A stretch of 64,000 nt of DNA from Branchiostoma floridae (lineage: Eukaryota > Chordata > Leptocardii > Amphioxiformes > Branchiostomatidae), in contig NC_049979.1 of assembly GCF_000003815.2 (NCBI RefSeq), forward strand, positions 1,097,865 to 1,161,864, given 5' to 3'. Below the pieces are notes generated by a model. That model did not search any database. It saw only the letters and a program-made list of their open reading frames with translations, and was not told the origin of the DNA. Each line of letters starts with the position of its first letter. Position 1 is the stretch's first letter. The position numbers and the translations under genes are program-made. Positions 1-10,709 of this stretch are shown in pieces.

Positions 1-10
1 CTTCTCTAAT

Positions 11-751
11 CTAGACTGCTGTGAATGGATTTAAAGTTTTATACCCATGTATCTGTTGGTATGACTTACTTAGATCTGTTGATTTTTCATTCTTTAGTTT
101 TTTTAGTAGGTTCCAGAACGCTGTTGGGTTTTTGTCCTGCAGATTTTGTAGTTGTGTTAAAAGATAGTTTTCATGTTCCCTTTTACGTTTTCGAATAAGT
201 TTGTTAAATTCTTTCTTTTTCCTGAAGTAACTGCCTCTTATGAACGGGTTTTTTGGGTTGCGCACAAGTAGATATCTTAAATTTCGTAGCTCGTTTCTCG
301 CCTCAAAGCAGGATTTGTCAAACCACCGTTTGTTTCTTTTAGATTGTTTCGATTTCATCTTATGTTTTACTTGCAAAGACATTCTGCCCGCTGTCACTAA
401 TATTTCTTGAAACTCTTTTACTTTTTGGTCTAAGTCTGCTTTTGTTGTTGCACTATTAAGACTAAAAGACGAGAAGTCTTTTAATTTCTGAGTGATTATC
501 GGGCAGTTTAATGCATCTATAAATTTTTGGGTAGAGTCTGGACCCCAAACAAATCTCTCTGGGAAAAGACGTGAATTTGATTTTGCTACTTTTACATGTT
601 CAAATGAACGTGATGCTGACCTAATATTTAATGAGACCATACAATGATCTGAAAAGTCTGTTAATGGGTGTACTTTGAACATACTGATGTTATGAAATAG
701 TGTACTGCTGGCGATTACATAGTCGACCGTGCTACAGCCTGTATCTTACAC
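11..751 (-). pseudogene. LINE fragment: end of APE endonuclease domain plus linker towards the reverse transcriptase
   Basis: The minus strand encodes a 223-residue open stretch (682 to 11). In the same frame the similarity continues upstream of the first Met to about 751, with a GCSTVDYVIASS segment, before a TAA. GCSTVDYV followed by SDHCMVSLNI is the usual C-terminal end of the APE-type endonuclease of non-LTR retrotransposons. The basic linker after it, with KRNKRWFDKSCFEARNELR and NPTAFWNLLKKL, is typical of the region between endonuclease and reverse transcriptase. The frame stops at 11-13, so any RT domain would lie outside the window or is broken. The N-terminal endonuclease half is absent or frameshifted. 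In life the protein would nick target DNA and prime reverse transcription; this copy is dead. I infer a CR1/L2-like group but cannot fix the clade. Confidence 0.85.
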
Positions 752-1039
752 AGGGAATGAAATACTAGTATAAATAATGTCAATGCTCTTGTAACCGTAC
801 ACCAGACGAACTTGCCTGTCATCCATAGAGTTGCGGCCAGACTGGCATACATAAGGATTATATGTGGCCACCAGGATAATTGCGCTTTGAAAAGGAGCAC
901 CTTATTGTCGAGATATTGTCACAATGCGCAGGACTCTCGCCTATTGTAGGCTGGCTAATAATAAGGTGTTCGGCAGCACGACTTTGGGTGGTTCAATGCA
1001 GACGTCATCGGGGTCATTATTTTAAAACCAGAAAGACCC

Positions 1040-1198
1040 AGGTGTTAGTAAATGGTCCCTGGAATAGGGACATGAGCTCTAGGTGTTAGTGGTTGATCCC
1101 TGGAATAGGGACATGAGCTCCAGTCCAGGTGTTAGTGCATGATCCCTGGAATAGCGACATGAGCTCTAGGTGTTAGTGGTTGATCCCTGGAGTAGGGT
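1040..1198. repeat. Tandem repeat, ~41-bp unit, about 4 copies
   Basis: Units starting with AGGTGTTAGT and containing GATCCCTGGAATAGGGACAT begin at 1040, 1081, 1127 and 1168. The second copy has a six-base insertion and the last is truncated. No gene is associated. Confidence 0.9.
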
Positions 1199-2287
1199 TT
1201 AGCACGTAATTCTGTCCATCATGGTGAGTTCTCAAGGTCTCACATGCAGAAAAGAAGGTGACGATCGGGTATCTTCGCCACTCCTTGCTAGTACTATCAC
1301 GTAACCACAAACCACATTACAAAACACGAATCCCTTGCTGCCACGTACAACTGCTGCTATATTCAATTTCTGCTATGAAAGCAAGGAGGAGGGGTGGGAG
1401 GCCTCTGCAAGAAAAAGACGATAAGACCGATAACTGTACATATTTGTGATTTACCCGTACGACATCTGCTTGGATGTAAACAGCGACAATACTGTACTAG
1501 TAGTAGTTGTATGTCGTCGACGTGCCCTTCTCAGCTTCTGTCTATGACGTGACAAATCGCACCAGTATTGTGTAGCTTCTTGTGAGTCGAACTACATGTA
1601 GAAACCAGACTAGTGCCTGTAATCTCTGGGTGGAGAACCCAATAATACACCTTACAATACCTGCTTGAAAAAAAAAAAAAAAACCGCGTCAGAAGTTTGT
1701 CGACGACGCGTATGTGTCCTGCCTCCTACCTATGACCGCGCCAGTACGTACTAGCAATGTGCACTTGTGGCTACTTTTGCGTTACACGTGGAAAAGACTA
1801 GGATCCAGACTTGCTACTGTAAGTCTATGACTGGCGAACCCACTCAGAACTACACACGTGTCTGCCATGTATGAGTAGGAAACTACTCACCTATATAAAA
1901 CGCTTCCTGCCGGGTGTGAGGTTCTTCCTATGGCCCCTGGTCTATCCTTTCGCTCCTGTGTTGCTCCTGTGACGCGAGCAAGTGTTCTGAACTTCTGTCC
2001 TGACCGCCAGCTAGCCTCAATCGTGCCAGAACCAACAGCGAAAGCACCGGTAGTTCCGTGCAAGGAGAACCTACTAGAATAGAACCCCGTGTGTCCGCCC
2101 GTGTTACCACCACTTCAGACGGAGTCGGCCGGGGCAGGTTTGCCGTCCATGTGCGCCCACCACGCCCGCCGCGTCACGCAGAGCACAGCCGCATGCAAAT
2201 CGCCCCACAATGCCCCGCACAATGCGCCGTAAGTCCGCGCGATTTGTAGCCTTCCGACGCGCGTAATGTGGGGCTGTCTTGTCACGG
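1199..2287. other. No recognisable gene
   Basis: Contains an A-run at about 1666-1684 and a GC-rich stretch at about 2100-2250. Short open frames here have no recognisable similarity and no splice context. Confidence 0.6.
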
Positions 2288-2423
2288 ATTCTCCAAGCAG
2301 AGGTTGGGTCGCGGAGACATAGTAGTGGTCGGGATTTTTTTCCCTCAGGAGCGAGAGGAGAGAGCCGGTAAAAATCCCGACCACTACTGTGTCTCCGCGA
2401 CCGAACCTCTGCTTGGAGATTAT
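2288..2423. mobile_element. Short inverted-repeat element (MITE) with TCTCCAAGCAGAGGTT termini
   Basis: A 136-bp element is almost entirely palindromic: the ~48-bp left arm starting TTCTCCAAGCAGAGGTTGG is mirrored by the right arm ending AACCTCTGCTTGGAGATTA, around a purine-rich centre. It is flanked by TTGTCACGG (2279-2287) and TTGTCATGG (2424-2432), a 9-bp target duplication with one difference. It belongs to the family that recurs through the window. It has no coding capacity. Confidence 0.88.
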
Positions 2424-2458
2424 TGTCATGGACATCGGGACAGTTTATTACTACTAGC

Positions 2459-2602
2459 TTGACTACGCTAGCTATTTTAGGGAGAATAACTTGCCAGGGA
2501 GCTTTTGCTACCTTAGCTTGGACTGACGCCCCTGGCCATTTTTTTTTACCAAATTCTACTATCCTCGTACCCCCGTAGCAAGGCCTGTTGGAGGCTAACA
2601 CT
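2459..2602. repeat. Dispersed repeat, copy 1 (pair with 24199-24390)
   Basis: Shares GGGAGAATAACTTGCCAGGG, TACCAAATTCTACTATCC and CCCCCGTAG with the copy near 24.3 kb in the same orientation. On the minus strand both give a short frame with IVEFGKK, which may be a trace of an old coding repeat. Family unknown. Confidence 0.7.
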
Positions 2603-3300
2603 ACAGTTTAGCACGGTACAGTGACTAGTGCGGGTTTCAATTGCATTGCTATTGATACACATTATTCACCAAGAGATAGCGATAGAAGAAAATTAAATCG
2701 ACGAGTGCGCTGAAGACTATCAGGATCAGTATAAAGGTAAACATATAACGGTGAGTATGTGGAGTAGACCGCACTTTTGGACCTTGACGTTTGTCACAAG
2801 ACTCTTAACTTAATCTATTTAGCGAACAGCCTGTACACATCTTGTCTGATCAAACCGAAGTTACGATTCACCCTCGAGACCCTTGGAACTTCGGTAGCAA
2901 AGTTTTCAACCCTCGAACTTGAAACCAGGGGCAGCATTTATCTTAAGCAAATCGCAAGACACTAAATCTTAAATTAAGGGGATCCGAACCTCCTTGAATG
3001 AACGGGTACCTTACAAGTGTGCATTCATGCCACTACGAGACCGGAGTGCTGTGATAAAAAACGGCGTATGTCTGTAAAATGAAAACAACGGTCTTTGAAC
3101 AAATACGGCCCACAAAACGTTTAAAATTACTGCCACGGTGCACCGTGCCGGCTGTAATTTTCGCGCCGGTCGTTTTTGAAGTTCGGGTCGGCTCGGCATT
3201 CCTCGGGCGAGGCTGTCGGTTTCCGAGTGACAGGTGTGACGTCCGGCCGGGTATGAAGGACTTTATGGACACAGGACGGGTATGATTTAATAGCGACTGT
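2603..3300. other. No recognisable gene
   Basis: Unassigned sequence. 3140-3260 is GC-rich with several CG dinucleotides. No similarity is recognised. Confidence 0.5.
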
Positions 3301-3339
3301 CGTCAAGGTTTTACCCGGCTAATCCCCAATAAAAAAAAA

Positions 3340-3535
3340 GTTCAATCTAGGAATAGTAACAAGAAACATTCAAAGTTTTCAATTCCTAATAAAAAATGGT
3401 TAAACTTAGAAGCTGTAAAAAAACCCACAAATAAAACAAGAGTTCAATCTAGCTATAGGAACGAGAAAATATCAAAGTTTTCAATTCCTAATAAAACAGG
3501 TAGAACCTTATAGAAGCTGTAAAAACATCCAGAGC
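3340..3535. repeat. Tandem duplication, ~110-bp unit, two copies
   Basis: GTTCAATCTAG ... AAAGTTTTCAATTCCTAATAAAA ... AGAAGCTGTAAAAA occurs twice (about 3340-3420 and 3450-3530) with scattered differences. AT-rich and non-coding. Confidence 0.85.
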
Positions 3536-4010
3536 AAGGATATCCTAGCCTTGACATCGTTTTCACTAAAAGAAACTTAAAACTTTAATAGAAACTAAAG
3601 ACAGTCAACGTCGACCATATGACAGATCAAGAACATGCCCTTGCACTGGGTAAACACAGTGCTGATGGGAAGAATAAGAAAATGTCACATTCTTCCAAAC
3701 CATTTCTTCCAAATGAAAGGAATATTTCGCGCGCCTAGTTCGTCAATTTTGAGCCAAAATAATGGGACAAAATCCGCGATAACAAGACCTGGCGACGACT
3801 GTGGCCATTTCGCTGTCTGCGCCTAAAGCCGGGCGGTCTGTAGTTCGCCGCTAATCATGGGGTACCCCGTCTGGCATGTCTGCTATTCTGGTGCGGCCGT
3901 GCCGCTGATTGTGACGAACATGAAAACCGCCGCCCACAGCTCATCTTTCTGTCCCTGATACCTTAAGTACAGGTTTTACTGAGAACTGAGGTGTTCTCAC
4001 CGCATCGAAA
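3536..4010. other. No recognisable gene
   Basis: Nothing supported. The short open frame at 3635-3826 has no recognisable motifs. Confidence 0.5.
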
Positions 4011-4011
4011 C

Positions 4012-4135
4012 TAGCCTGGATACCAGACCCCAGCCCGATCTAAAAAATATTTAGATTTTTTTTACCAGGCCCTGGCTGTACTCCTCCCCATATAGCCGAA
4101 TAAATCAAATCAAACCAAATCAAATCAAATCAGAT
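4012..4135 (+). repeat. Retroelement-like 3' tail ending in (AAATC)n
   Basis: Begins with a TAGCCTGGATACCAG-like segment and ends in several AAATC/AAACC units at about 4103-4130. A short simple repeat as a 3' tail is typical of CR1/L2-like LINEs and their SINEs. There is no coding part, so this is a low-confidence assignment. Confidence 0.4.
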
Positions 4136-4194
4136 CGGGCTCCTAGGCTTATTACCCTTGCCAAGAAGGTTATGTTTTCGGAAAAATGACGCTG

Positions 4195-4222
4195 GATGTG
4201 TGTGTTTGTTCGCGCGCGCGTG

Positions 4223-4290
<68 letters not shown>

Positions 4291-4428
4291 GTGTGTGTGT
4301 GTTTGTGTGTGTGTGACCGTATGTGTGTGTGTGTGTGTGTGTGTGTGCGCGTGTGTGTGTGTGTGTGTGTGTGTGAGTGTGTGTGTGTGTGTGTGTATGA
4401 TCGCGCGCGCGTTGTGTGTGTGTGTGTG
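4195..4428. repeat. (GT)n microsatellite with GCGC interruptions
   Basis: About 230 bases of mostly alternating G and T running straight into an N gap. It is open in several frames on both strands only because of its composition. Confidence 0.97.
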
Positions 4429-5005
4429 NNNNNNNNNNNNNNNNNNNNNNNNNNNNNNNNNNNNNNNNNNNNNNNNNNNNNNNNNNNNNNNNNNNNNNNN
4501 NNNNNNNNNNNNNNNNNNNNNNNNNNNNNNNNNNNNNNNNNNNNNNNNNNNNNNNNNNNNNNNNNNNNNNNNNNNNNNNNNNNNNNNNNNNNNNNNNNNN
4601 NNNNNNNNNNNNNNNNNNNNNNNNNNNNNNNNNNNNNNNNNNNNNNNNNNNNNNNNNNNNNNNNNNNNNNNNNNNNNNNNNNNNNNNNNNNNNNNNNNNN
4701 NNNNNNNNNNNNNNNNNNNNNNNNNNNNNNNNNNNNNNNNNNNNNNNNNNNNNNNNNNNNNNNNNNNNNNNNNNNNNNNNNNNNNNNNNNNNNNNNNNNN
4801 NNNNNNNNNNNNNNNNNNNNNNNNNNNNNNNNNNNNNNNNNNNNNNNNNNNNNNNNNNNNNNNNNNNNNNNNNNNNNNNNNNNNNNNNNNNNNNNNNNNN
4901 NNNNNNNNNNNNNNNNNNNNNNNNNNNNNNNNNNNNNNNNNNNNNNNNNNNNNNNNNNNNNNNNNNNNNNNNNNNNNNNNNNNNNNNNNNNNNNNNNNNN
5001 NNNNN
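4429..5005. other. Assembly gap (577 N)
   Basis: Run of N starting inside the (GT)n tract. Confidence 1.
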
Positions 5006-5707
5006 TTTCTTTATCGTTTTCTTTATGTCTTGCGGCCGAATCTCTACTTGACGAGTAGCCAAGTACATTGTAACAAGGTCATGAGAAAATATGATCGAGA
5101 GAAATGAATGTGTGCAAATTAAAGTATCCAAGGAACATAAGCTAACATCAGAAATAAAAGATAACTCACTATAACTAGACCGGCTTCCCAAGCACACAGC
5201 GGCGGCGGATTTACTATTGCAAAAAAGGAATTTTCTTGTTTTGACTTGTCAAACCCCAAACGTTGTTTATAGCTGTTTAATGAAGACGTCTTCGCCTATC
5301 TCCTTCAGACATCTGACGTCAGTACAAGGACTCTCGGTAGTTACACTCTACAATCACAGACGAGAACAGCAATCTCCAAGCAGGTATGTGGTTTAATGTA
5401 ATGATGATAATGATAATGATAAAGTTTACTGCAAATCCTTGCCCGTGGGCTCATTGCATAAGAGATTCAAACAGTGTAAAAACAGTATCACAAGTGTCTG
5501 CTCTAGTCTAAAGCTAGAAAAAGCTAACTCTAGATCCTGGGTTATTGGGTTCGACTTTTTCGAAGATAGTGGAAAACGAAAGATCCCACCTTTTCTATTA
5601 TGTGTGGGTTTAATACAGGTTGCTCTTTGTACCTCGTGGATTGTTGTACGATACCCGCCTTGCGATACTACAACAAACTGCAGATTCCACTCCCTTCGTA
5701 AATTGTA
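5006..5707. other. No gene; (ATGATA)n-like tract and an isolated transposon end
   Basis: AATCTCCAAGCAGGT at about 5371 resembles the end of the MITE family but has no partner. A short ATGATAATG simple repeat lies at 5402-5420. Open frames at 5439-5708 and on the opposite strand are not recognisable. Confidence 0.5.
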
Positions 5708-5716
5708 GCCTATTGT

Positions 5717-5890
5717 TAATCTCCAAGCAGATCCTACAATGGCATAAAATAGCACCAAACTGTCCAAGGAGTGTAGTCAGCCAAGAGGTATACATTTGCC
5801 ATGTAGCGAAACACACTCCTAAGCCGGCTTCACTCCTCTGCCAGCTTTCTCTATCTTTAATATGCTACCGTAGGATCTGCTTGGAGATTA
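5717..5890 (+). mobile_element. MITE, TAATCTCCAAGCAGATCCTA subfamily, copy 1
   Basis: A 174-bp element. The left end TAATCTCCAAGCAGATCCTA is mirrored by TAGGATCTGCTTGGAGATTA at the right. It is flanked by a perfect 9-bp target duplication GCCTATTGT (5708-5716 and 5891-5899). The interior has its own inverted segments (AGTGTAGTCAGCC, GCCGGCTTCACTCCT). It matches the copies at 35784-35957 (same strand) and 44120-44295 (opposite strand). Non-coding. Confidence 0.95.
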
Positions 5891-5899
5891 GCCTATTGT

Positions 5900-6955
5900 A
5901 GCCTATTGAAGACCAAAAGCCTGCTCGGGATTCTTGGATGTTGGTGAAAACAGGCTTTATAAACAGGCTCATAGAGTTTATAGAGGCAGCAAACTGTACA
6001 GTAAGCCTCAGAGGGTAACCAGGGGAACCTGCCATGGAGGCTGACAGAATAATTACCTTCTTGCTATAACGTTAACACAGTCTTCATCAGACAAACTAGC
6101 TATAGTAGCCACGCTAGGAACGCCGGCTGAAAAATATTAGACTTTAACCAAGTCGAAGTAAGAAAAACAATTCTGAGACAGCTACGGAGGCTATAAATTC
6201 GGCCAGGCCGGAGTCTGGAAGAGACTAGCCCCATCACCACCGCCGGGACGCAGCCACGTTTGGCCGGGTTCATTCAATATAGATGAGCGGACAATTATGA
6301 CTCATGCCCGATTACCTCGACTCTGGAGAAATCAGGCGCGAACCGGGACTCAAATTAAACAGCGCACAACAATATTCATTACAACCCTGCCCTGTAAAAC
6401 GCGCAGAAGAGAACAATTGCCGCTCACTTATCCGCGCTGAAGATTGGAGAGCGCGGGGATTGGACTTGTATGACTAACCCTGTCCTGACAAAGCGGGTAA
6501 TTGCTTTACTAGCAATAAGCGATAGATAAGGTAATAAAAACGCGAATCAATCCGGCTGACAGCCACTTGGTTAGGATGACGGATTTATGACAGTTCGGGG
6601 CTGCCCGGGTGGGAACGTGTTGCGGCAGTTCTTGGAAGTTGAGAAATAGAGGAAAAATTGACTCGTTACAGATCTGACGATATCTCCCAAACACCAAAAT
6701 GGCAGGAGAAGGTCAGGGGCGGGGGCGGCGATGCCGGGCGCGGAAAATGATATTTCTGTGACAAAAGGCCGGGCCGTCCCCGGGGAGCCTTCGGGCCCGA
6801 AGAGCAGACGCACCGCCGGCGACACGGGCCTCCCCCGGGTCTCCTCCCTTTCAACACGAGCCACGAACACCTCGCTTAACATAGAAATCAAATGAAATCA
6901 TTTATACATGGGAATACATTTGGGTCGTGTTGAATGGACGTCTCTATCGGCTTAA
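5900..6955. other. No gene; GC-rich stretch 6690-6860
   Basis: 6690-6860 is strongly G+C-rich with many CG dinucleotides and could be a regulatory or undermethylated island. Open frames on the minus strand here are low-complexity proline/arginine readings without domains. Confidence 0.45.
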
Positions 6956-6956
6956 G

Positions 6957-7230
6957 GTATAAGATGGCACGGACACGGGTTTAAGTTAATACTGCTGGCG
7001 TCAGGACGTCGACCTAGGTGCGTACAGACGCTAACGTCGGCCGGACTACACCTGTATAAGGTGGCACGGACACGGGTTTAAGTTAATACTGGAGGCGTCA
7101 GGGCCTAGGTGCGTACAGACACTAAAGTCAGGTGGACTACACCTGTATAAGGTGGCACGGACTCGGGTTTAAGGTAATACTACAGGCGTCAGGACCTAGG
7201 TGCGTACAGACACTAACGTCGGGTGAACCA
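6957..7230. repeat. Tandem repeat, ~91-bp unit, three copies
   Basis: GTATAAGRTGGCACGGACWC starts copies at about 6957, 7054 and 7145. Each continues through GGGTTTAAG and CCTAGGTGCGTACAGAC. The first copy is 97 bp because of a six-base insertion. Non-coding. Confidence 0.92.
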
Positions 7231-7262
7231 GACCTGGGTAATGACTCAGCGCCTATGGGCTC

Positions 7263-7420
7263 TACTCTCCAAGCAGAGGTTGGTGGGGAAAATCGTGACA
7301 GTTTCTTTACTTACCGTCTTTTTCTATCAGCCTTCCGCCAACACCAGAGGCTGACAGAAGAAGACGGCATATAAGGAAAAGGTTTTCGATTTTCCCCACC
7401 AACCTCTGCTTGGANNNNNN
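7263..7420. mobile_element. MITE with CTCCAAGCAGAGGTTGGTGG arms, right end lost in gap
   Basis: Left end TACTCTCCAAGCAGAGGTTG and right arm CCAACCTCTGCTTGGA (7399-7414) are inverted copies, and the AAAATCG just inside also pairs. The last bases and the right target duplication fall in the N gap. The same termini bound the outer element at 18193-18995. Confidence 0.88.
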
Positions 7421-7566
7421 NNNNNNNNNNNNNNNNNNNNNNNNNNNNNNNNNNNNNNNNNNNNNNNNNNNNNNNNNNNNNNNNNNNNNNNNNNNNNNNN
7501 NNNNNNNNNNNNNNNNNNNNNNNNNNNNNNNNNNNNNNNNNNNNNNNNNNNNNNNNNNNNNNNNNN
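7415..7566. other. Assembly gap (152 N)
   Basis: N run that cuts the end of the MITE and the start of the following 15-bp array. Confidence 1.
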
Positions 7567-7655
7567 TCAGTGAAAGTTGTATCAGTGAAAGTTGTATCAG
7601 TGAAAGTTGTATCAGTGAAAGTTGTATCAGTGAAAGTTGGATCAGTGAAAGTTGG
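7567..7655. repeat. 15-bp tandem array (TCAGTGAAAGTTGTA)n
   Basis: Six copies, the last two with GTTGG in place of GTTGT. The array abuts the gap, so its true length is unknown. The unit is a multiple of three, which makes repeated peptides in several frames; these are not genes. Confidence 0.95.
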
Positions 7656-7851
7656 CCGACAGGTGAAATATACACAGAGGAAAACCTGTGATCGACTGGT
7701 AGCAGGCTCTCGGTTTCTTGTATACATACGTATGTAGAGGCAAAATACAAACTACGTATAGTAGAATTAATAAGGCATCAGAAAACAACATAATAGCACT
7801 ATATAAGCACCCAAAAGCCCGAATCGCACATATATCCTGCTAATGCTAGGT

Positions 7852-8055
7852 TGACATTTCCCAACAATTTCCAAACCGGGATGTTTACGGAAACGAAAAA
7901 TAAAAGTATTCATCAAGGACTATATGCAGGGAATACATGCTAATTATGCTAATGACTATCTTTTTACGTTCTGTGTGTTCTGTTGCTTTTCTTAATTGTG
8001 TGTTTTACTTATCGTTTCCGAAAACTGCCCGGTCCGGCCCCGGATTGGAAATACG
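7852..8055. mobile_element. MITE, ACATTTCCAAACCGGGGC family, copy 1
   Basis: The left arm (CCAAACCGGGATGTTTACGG then AAACGAAAAA) is mirrored by the right arm (TCGTTTCCGAAAACTGCCCG then CCGGATTGGAAATACGAC). Related copies lie at 26029, 31617, 32038, 51090 and 59369. No coding sequence; TSD not clear. Confidence 0.75.
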
Positions 8056-8724
8056 ACATAAAGCCTGATATTGTGACATAGCGCCTAATATACCGGACCA
8101 GGTTGCCATTTGCCAATCGTGTACATATAGTTAAAACAGATTTTAGGACAGCATCGTAGTAAAGTTCGAACAACTGTACACCAGTGGTAGGGACTAGTTA
8201 GGTAAGTAGGTAGTACAACAATGGTACTCAGTACTGCCTGAAAGTTGAGGACAAGGGTAAAGAAGAAATGTTTGACAGGTTTGACATGAAAATCCGCGCG
8301 AGGTCCAGCTGGCCGTGAGATCACGAGCGGAGTGGATTATCATCACAAACGGTGATGTTTTCATGGCTACATCAGTGCTCTCTTTTTAATTAATACACGT
8401 ATCACCACCACGGCTGTATTTGTGCCGCTTCTGGTTTCATAACTGTCACTCAGATTGATTACGTCAGTCTCGTTACGCATACGTGTGCTTGTACAACACA
8501 AGGTTGTGAATATTGCGGGTGGTTGCTTACTCTATTTTCCTATCATAGGGTTAAGTAAATGACGTGAATACAGTATAGTATAATATCTGAACGCGAAGTG
8601 GAACGAATTTTACCTGTGATTCTCTCTTTCGGTGTGGTCAGTGCTGTCACGTCCTGTTTTCTGTTGTCTCCTAAACGCAATGGGTAAGGTAGTCAAGTAG
8701 CCAGCTGCAGGTATCCTCAGCGCA
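8056..8724. other. No recognisable gene
   Basis: Mixed-composition sequence without recognised repeats or coding similarity. Confidence 0.5.
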
Positions 8725-9105
8725 GCGTAACGCTATGGCCAGGCCGTCGGCAGGTGCAGCGGTGTCAGCCCGCAGAGTCAGCGTAAACCCGTCGCTAGTC
8801 GGTCGGCACGTGAGGCGATGTCAGATCGTACGTAGACTCGTCGCTAGCCCGGCGGCAATTTCGGCAGTGTCAGCCCGTATACTCTCCGTAACCCCGTCGG
8901 TAGTCGGTCGGCACGAAAGGCGATGTCAGCCCGTAGACTTACCGTAACGCCTTGGCAAGGCCAGCGGCACGTGCTGTGGTGTCAGCCCGCAGACTCACCG
9001 TAACGCCGTCGCTAGTCGGTCGGCACGTGAGACGATGTCAGCCCGTAGACACCGTAACGCCGTCGCTATTCCGTCGGCACGTGCTGCGGTGTCAGCCCGC
9101 AGATA
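8725..9105. repeat. GC-rich tandem array, ~48-57-bp units, seven copies
   Basis: Units run from GTAACGCCGTCGCTAGTCGG through GGCACGTG and GATGTCAGCCCGTAGAC. Spacing varies because of small deletions. The frame is open in places on both strands because of CG-rich composition. Each unit carries a GGCACG(T/A)G segment (an E-box-like core in several), and the array ends next to a CCCATAAATCACGG motif. Confidence 0.9.
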
Positions 9106-9507
9106 GGACCCATAAATCACGGTACGGCGCGCACCTGCTGACGGGCGGATCACACCCAGCACCCGCACGGGACGGTGGGACCAACCATTATGTACACAGG
9201 GGTGACCAGGTTCAGGCAACAAATATTGGTGATGAGTGGCGGACGGAGAGGAAGGATTGCAGGGGGGAATGAAACTTTATTTTCCTGCCGTTCTATTTCC
9301 ATTGACTTTGACTTTATTGACATTGAGACAAGTCATTACATGGGTCTGCCTAGGCAGGTTTGGGCTGGTCGAGGAAATTGATACTGATATTGTATTGTAC
9401 TGATATACTGTATTGATACAATACTAGAATCTGTCGTTTTCTTTGACGAGAGAGGAACCACTATGTGACACAAGTTGGGGAGTTTTATTGTATGATTTTC
9501 CCTTCAA
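9106..9507. other. No gene; simple TGATA/TTGATA-rich stretch
   Basis: 9300-9425 is rich in TTTGACTTTATTGA and GATACTGATATTGTATTG. No supported gene. Confidence 0.45.
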
Positions 9508-9731
9508 ACATCTGCTTGGAGGTTGCCAAGGTTACCAAATATACCACGCCCTTCATGAACTCATCTCCAAGCAGATGGAAGGCTTCCGCATAGCTACATT
9601 CAGTGCGTCTTTCTGTTACTGTACATTTTCAACTTTTCACCTCCTCCTGTAAATAATGATGATATACTTTAAAAATGTTGTAACAACATGCGTATAATAC
9701 TCAGCCGGATCCTTACATCTGCTCGGAGATT
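9508..9731. mobile_element. Cluster of three MITE termini
   Basis: AACATCTGCTTGGAGG at 9508 (right-type end), CATCTCCAAGCAGATGG at 9562 (left-type end) and ACATCTGCTCGGAGATTA at 9714 (right-type end). The last two could bound one 170-bp element, but I see no matching 9-bp duplication, so these may be remnants. Confidence 0.55.
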
Positions 9732-10266
9732 ATGTGTTGTGCATTCGGAACAGGCACGATTGACGCCACGCTATATTTGACGCAAACTGCCTCAGTTATC
9801 ATCAAAAACCGAAGAGAAGTCCAATTTATTTAGTGTTAGCTAGACTGTACATTGTACTCCTTCTGACCTATACGTAGCCCAGGGTGGTAGAAAATGCGCA
9901 ATTAAATAAAATTAATTGTTAGCGTACACACCGACGAAGGGTGTACCCTATATACTGTCGAAAAACTATCTATGATAACTACCTCCCGTTTTCCATATCC
10001 GCTCCAATTCTATCTCCGTGTTAAACTAACCCACCGCCCTTCCCCCCACCGGGCAACAGAAAGCCTGTACTCCACGGGACCCGCTCATTATCATCGTTAC
10101 CAACAAATTATCAAAGCCACTTTTCATGTAGCATTGTTCTCCAACGAATTCAAGCCGACTTTTCTCATACAGCAGTTTTGCAAACAAGCGGCTTTTAAAG
10201 CCCCGGGTTATCATGAGAGCGAATTCCCGCCGTTTTCCTGTCGTGTCAAACCGAGCAGGTGACCGC
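9732..10266. other. No recognisable gene
   Basis: Open frame 9972-10262 shows no motifs. Confidence 0.45.
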
Positions 10267-10536
10267 TTAAGCTAAGGGCATAACCCACCGTTCGTGCTTT
10301 CTGTCCGTACGTTTTTTTTTCGGGGAGCCACGTTTTTCGGAAAAAGTAAGGAAGGAATGGCAAGAGCAGGGAGGGCTTATTTTGAGCGCATTCGCCGTGT
10401 TTTTACGTTTTGCTGGAGGACTTCTTGTACATTTTTCTGGAAGTGCGCGTTTTTTTACAGAAACCTTACTGCATCGCAGCTGTAAAAAGTGCGCAGAAAC
10501 ACGTACAAAAATTTAAACCGCCTAATAGTTAAGCTC
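10267..10536 (-). mobile_element. Diverged copy of the GCTAAGGGCACAACCCGCCG element family
   Basis: AGCTAAGGGCATAACCCACC followed by GTCCGTACGTTTTTTT is the reverse complement of the right end of the elements at 18268-18604 and 55316-55657. The other end is weak (ACGTACAAAAATTTAAACCG near 10500, then TTAAGCT). The interior differs from the other copies. Confidence 0.5.
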
Positions 10537-10655
10537 AAAACAAGCTAGATTGCTACAACTGTGTGGAGGTAAATTCAGAAAGCCCGTTTCTATTATACTA
10601 TAAAATTGCGCGGAGTTGTCGGGGAAATGTCTAACGGGGCTTGCAACAGCATTAA

Positions 10656-10709
10656 GCTAGCAGGTGAGCGCATGCTAACGAGGCTAGCAGGTGAGCGCAT
10701 GCTAACGAG
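10656..10709. repeat. Perfect 27-bp tandem duplication
   Basis: GCTAGCAGGTGAGCGCATGC followed by TAACGAG occurs twice back to back. Confidence 0.95.

Noticed and set aside
1500-1850. Possible diverged tandem duplication (1500-1640 and 1690-1850)
   Set aside because: Only scattered short words agree; not enough to support without an alignment score.
4130-5197. Long open frames rich in His-Thr or Cys-Val
   Set aside because: They are readings of a (GT)n microsatellite and of the N gap.
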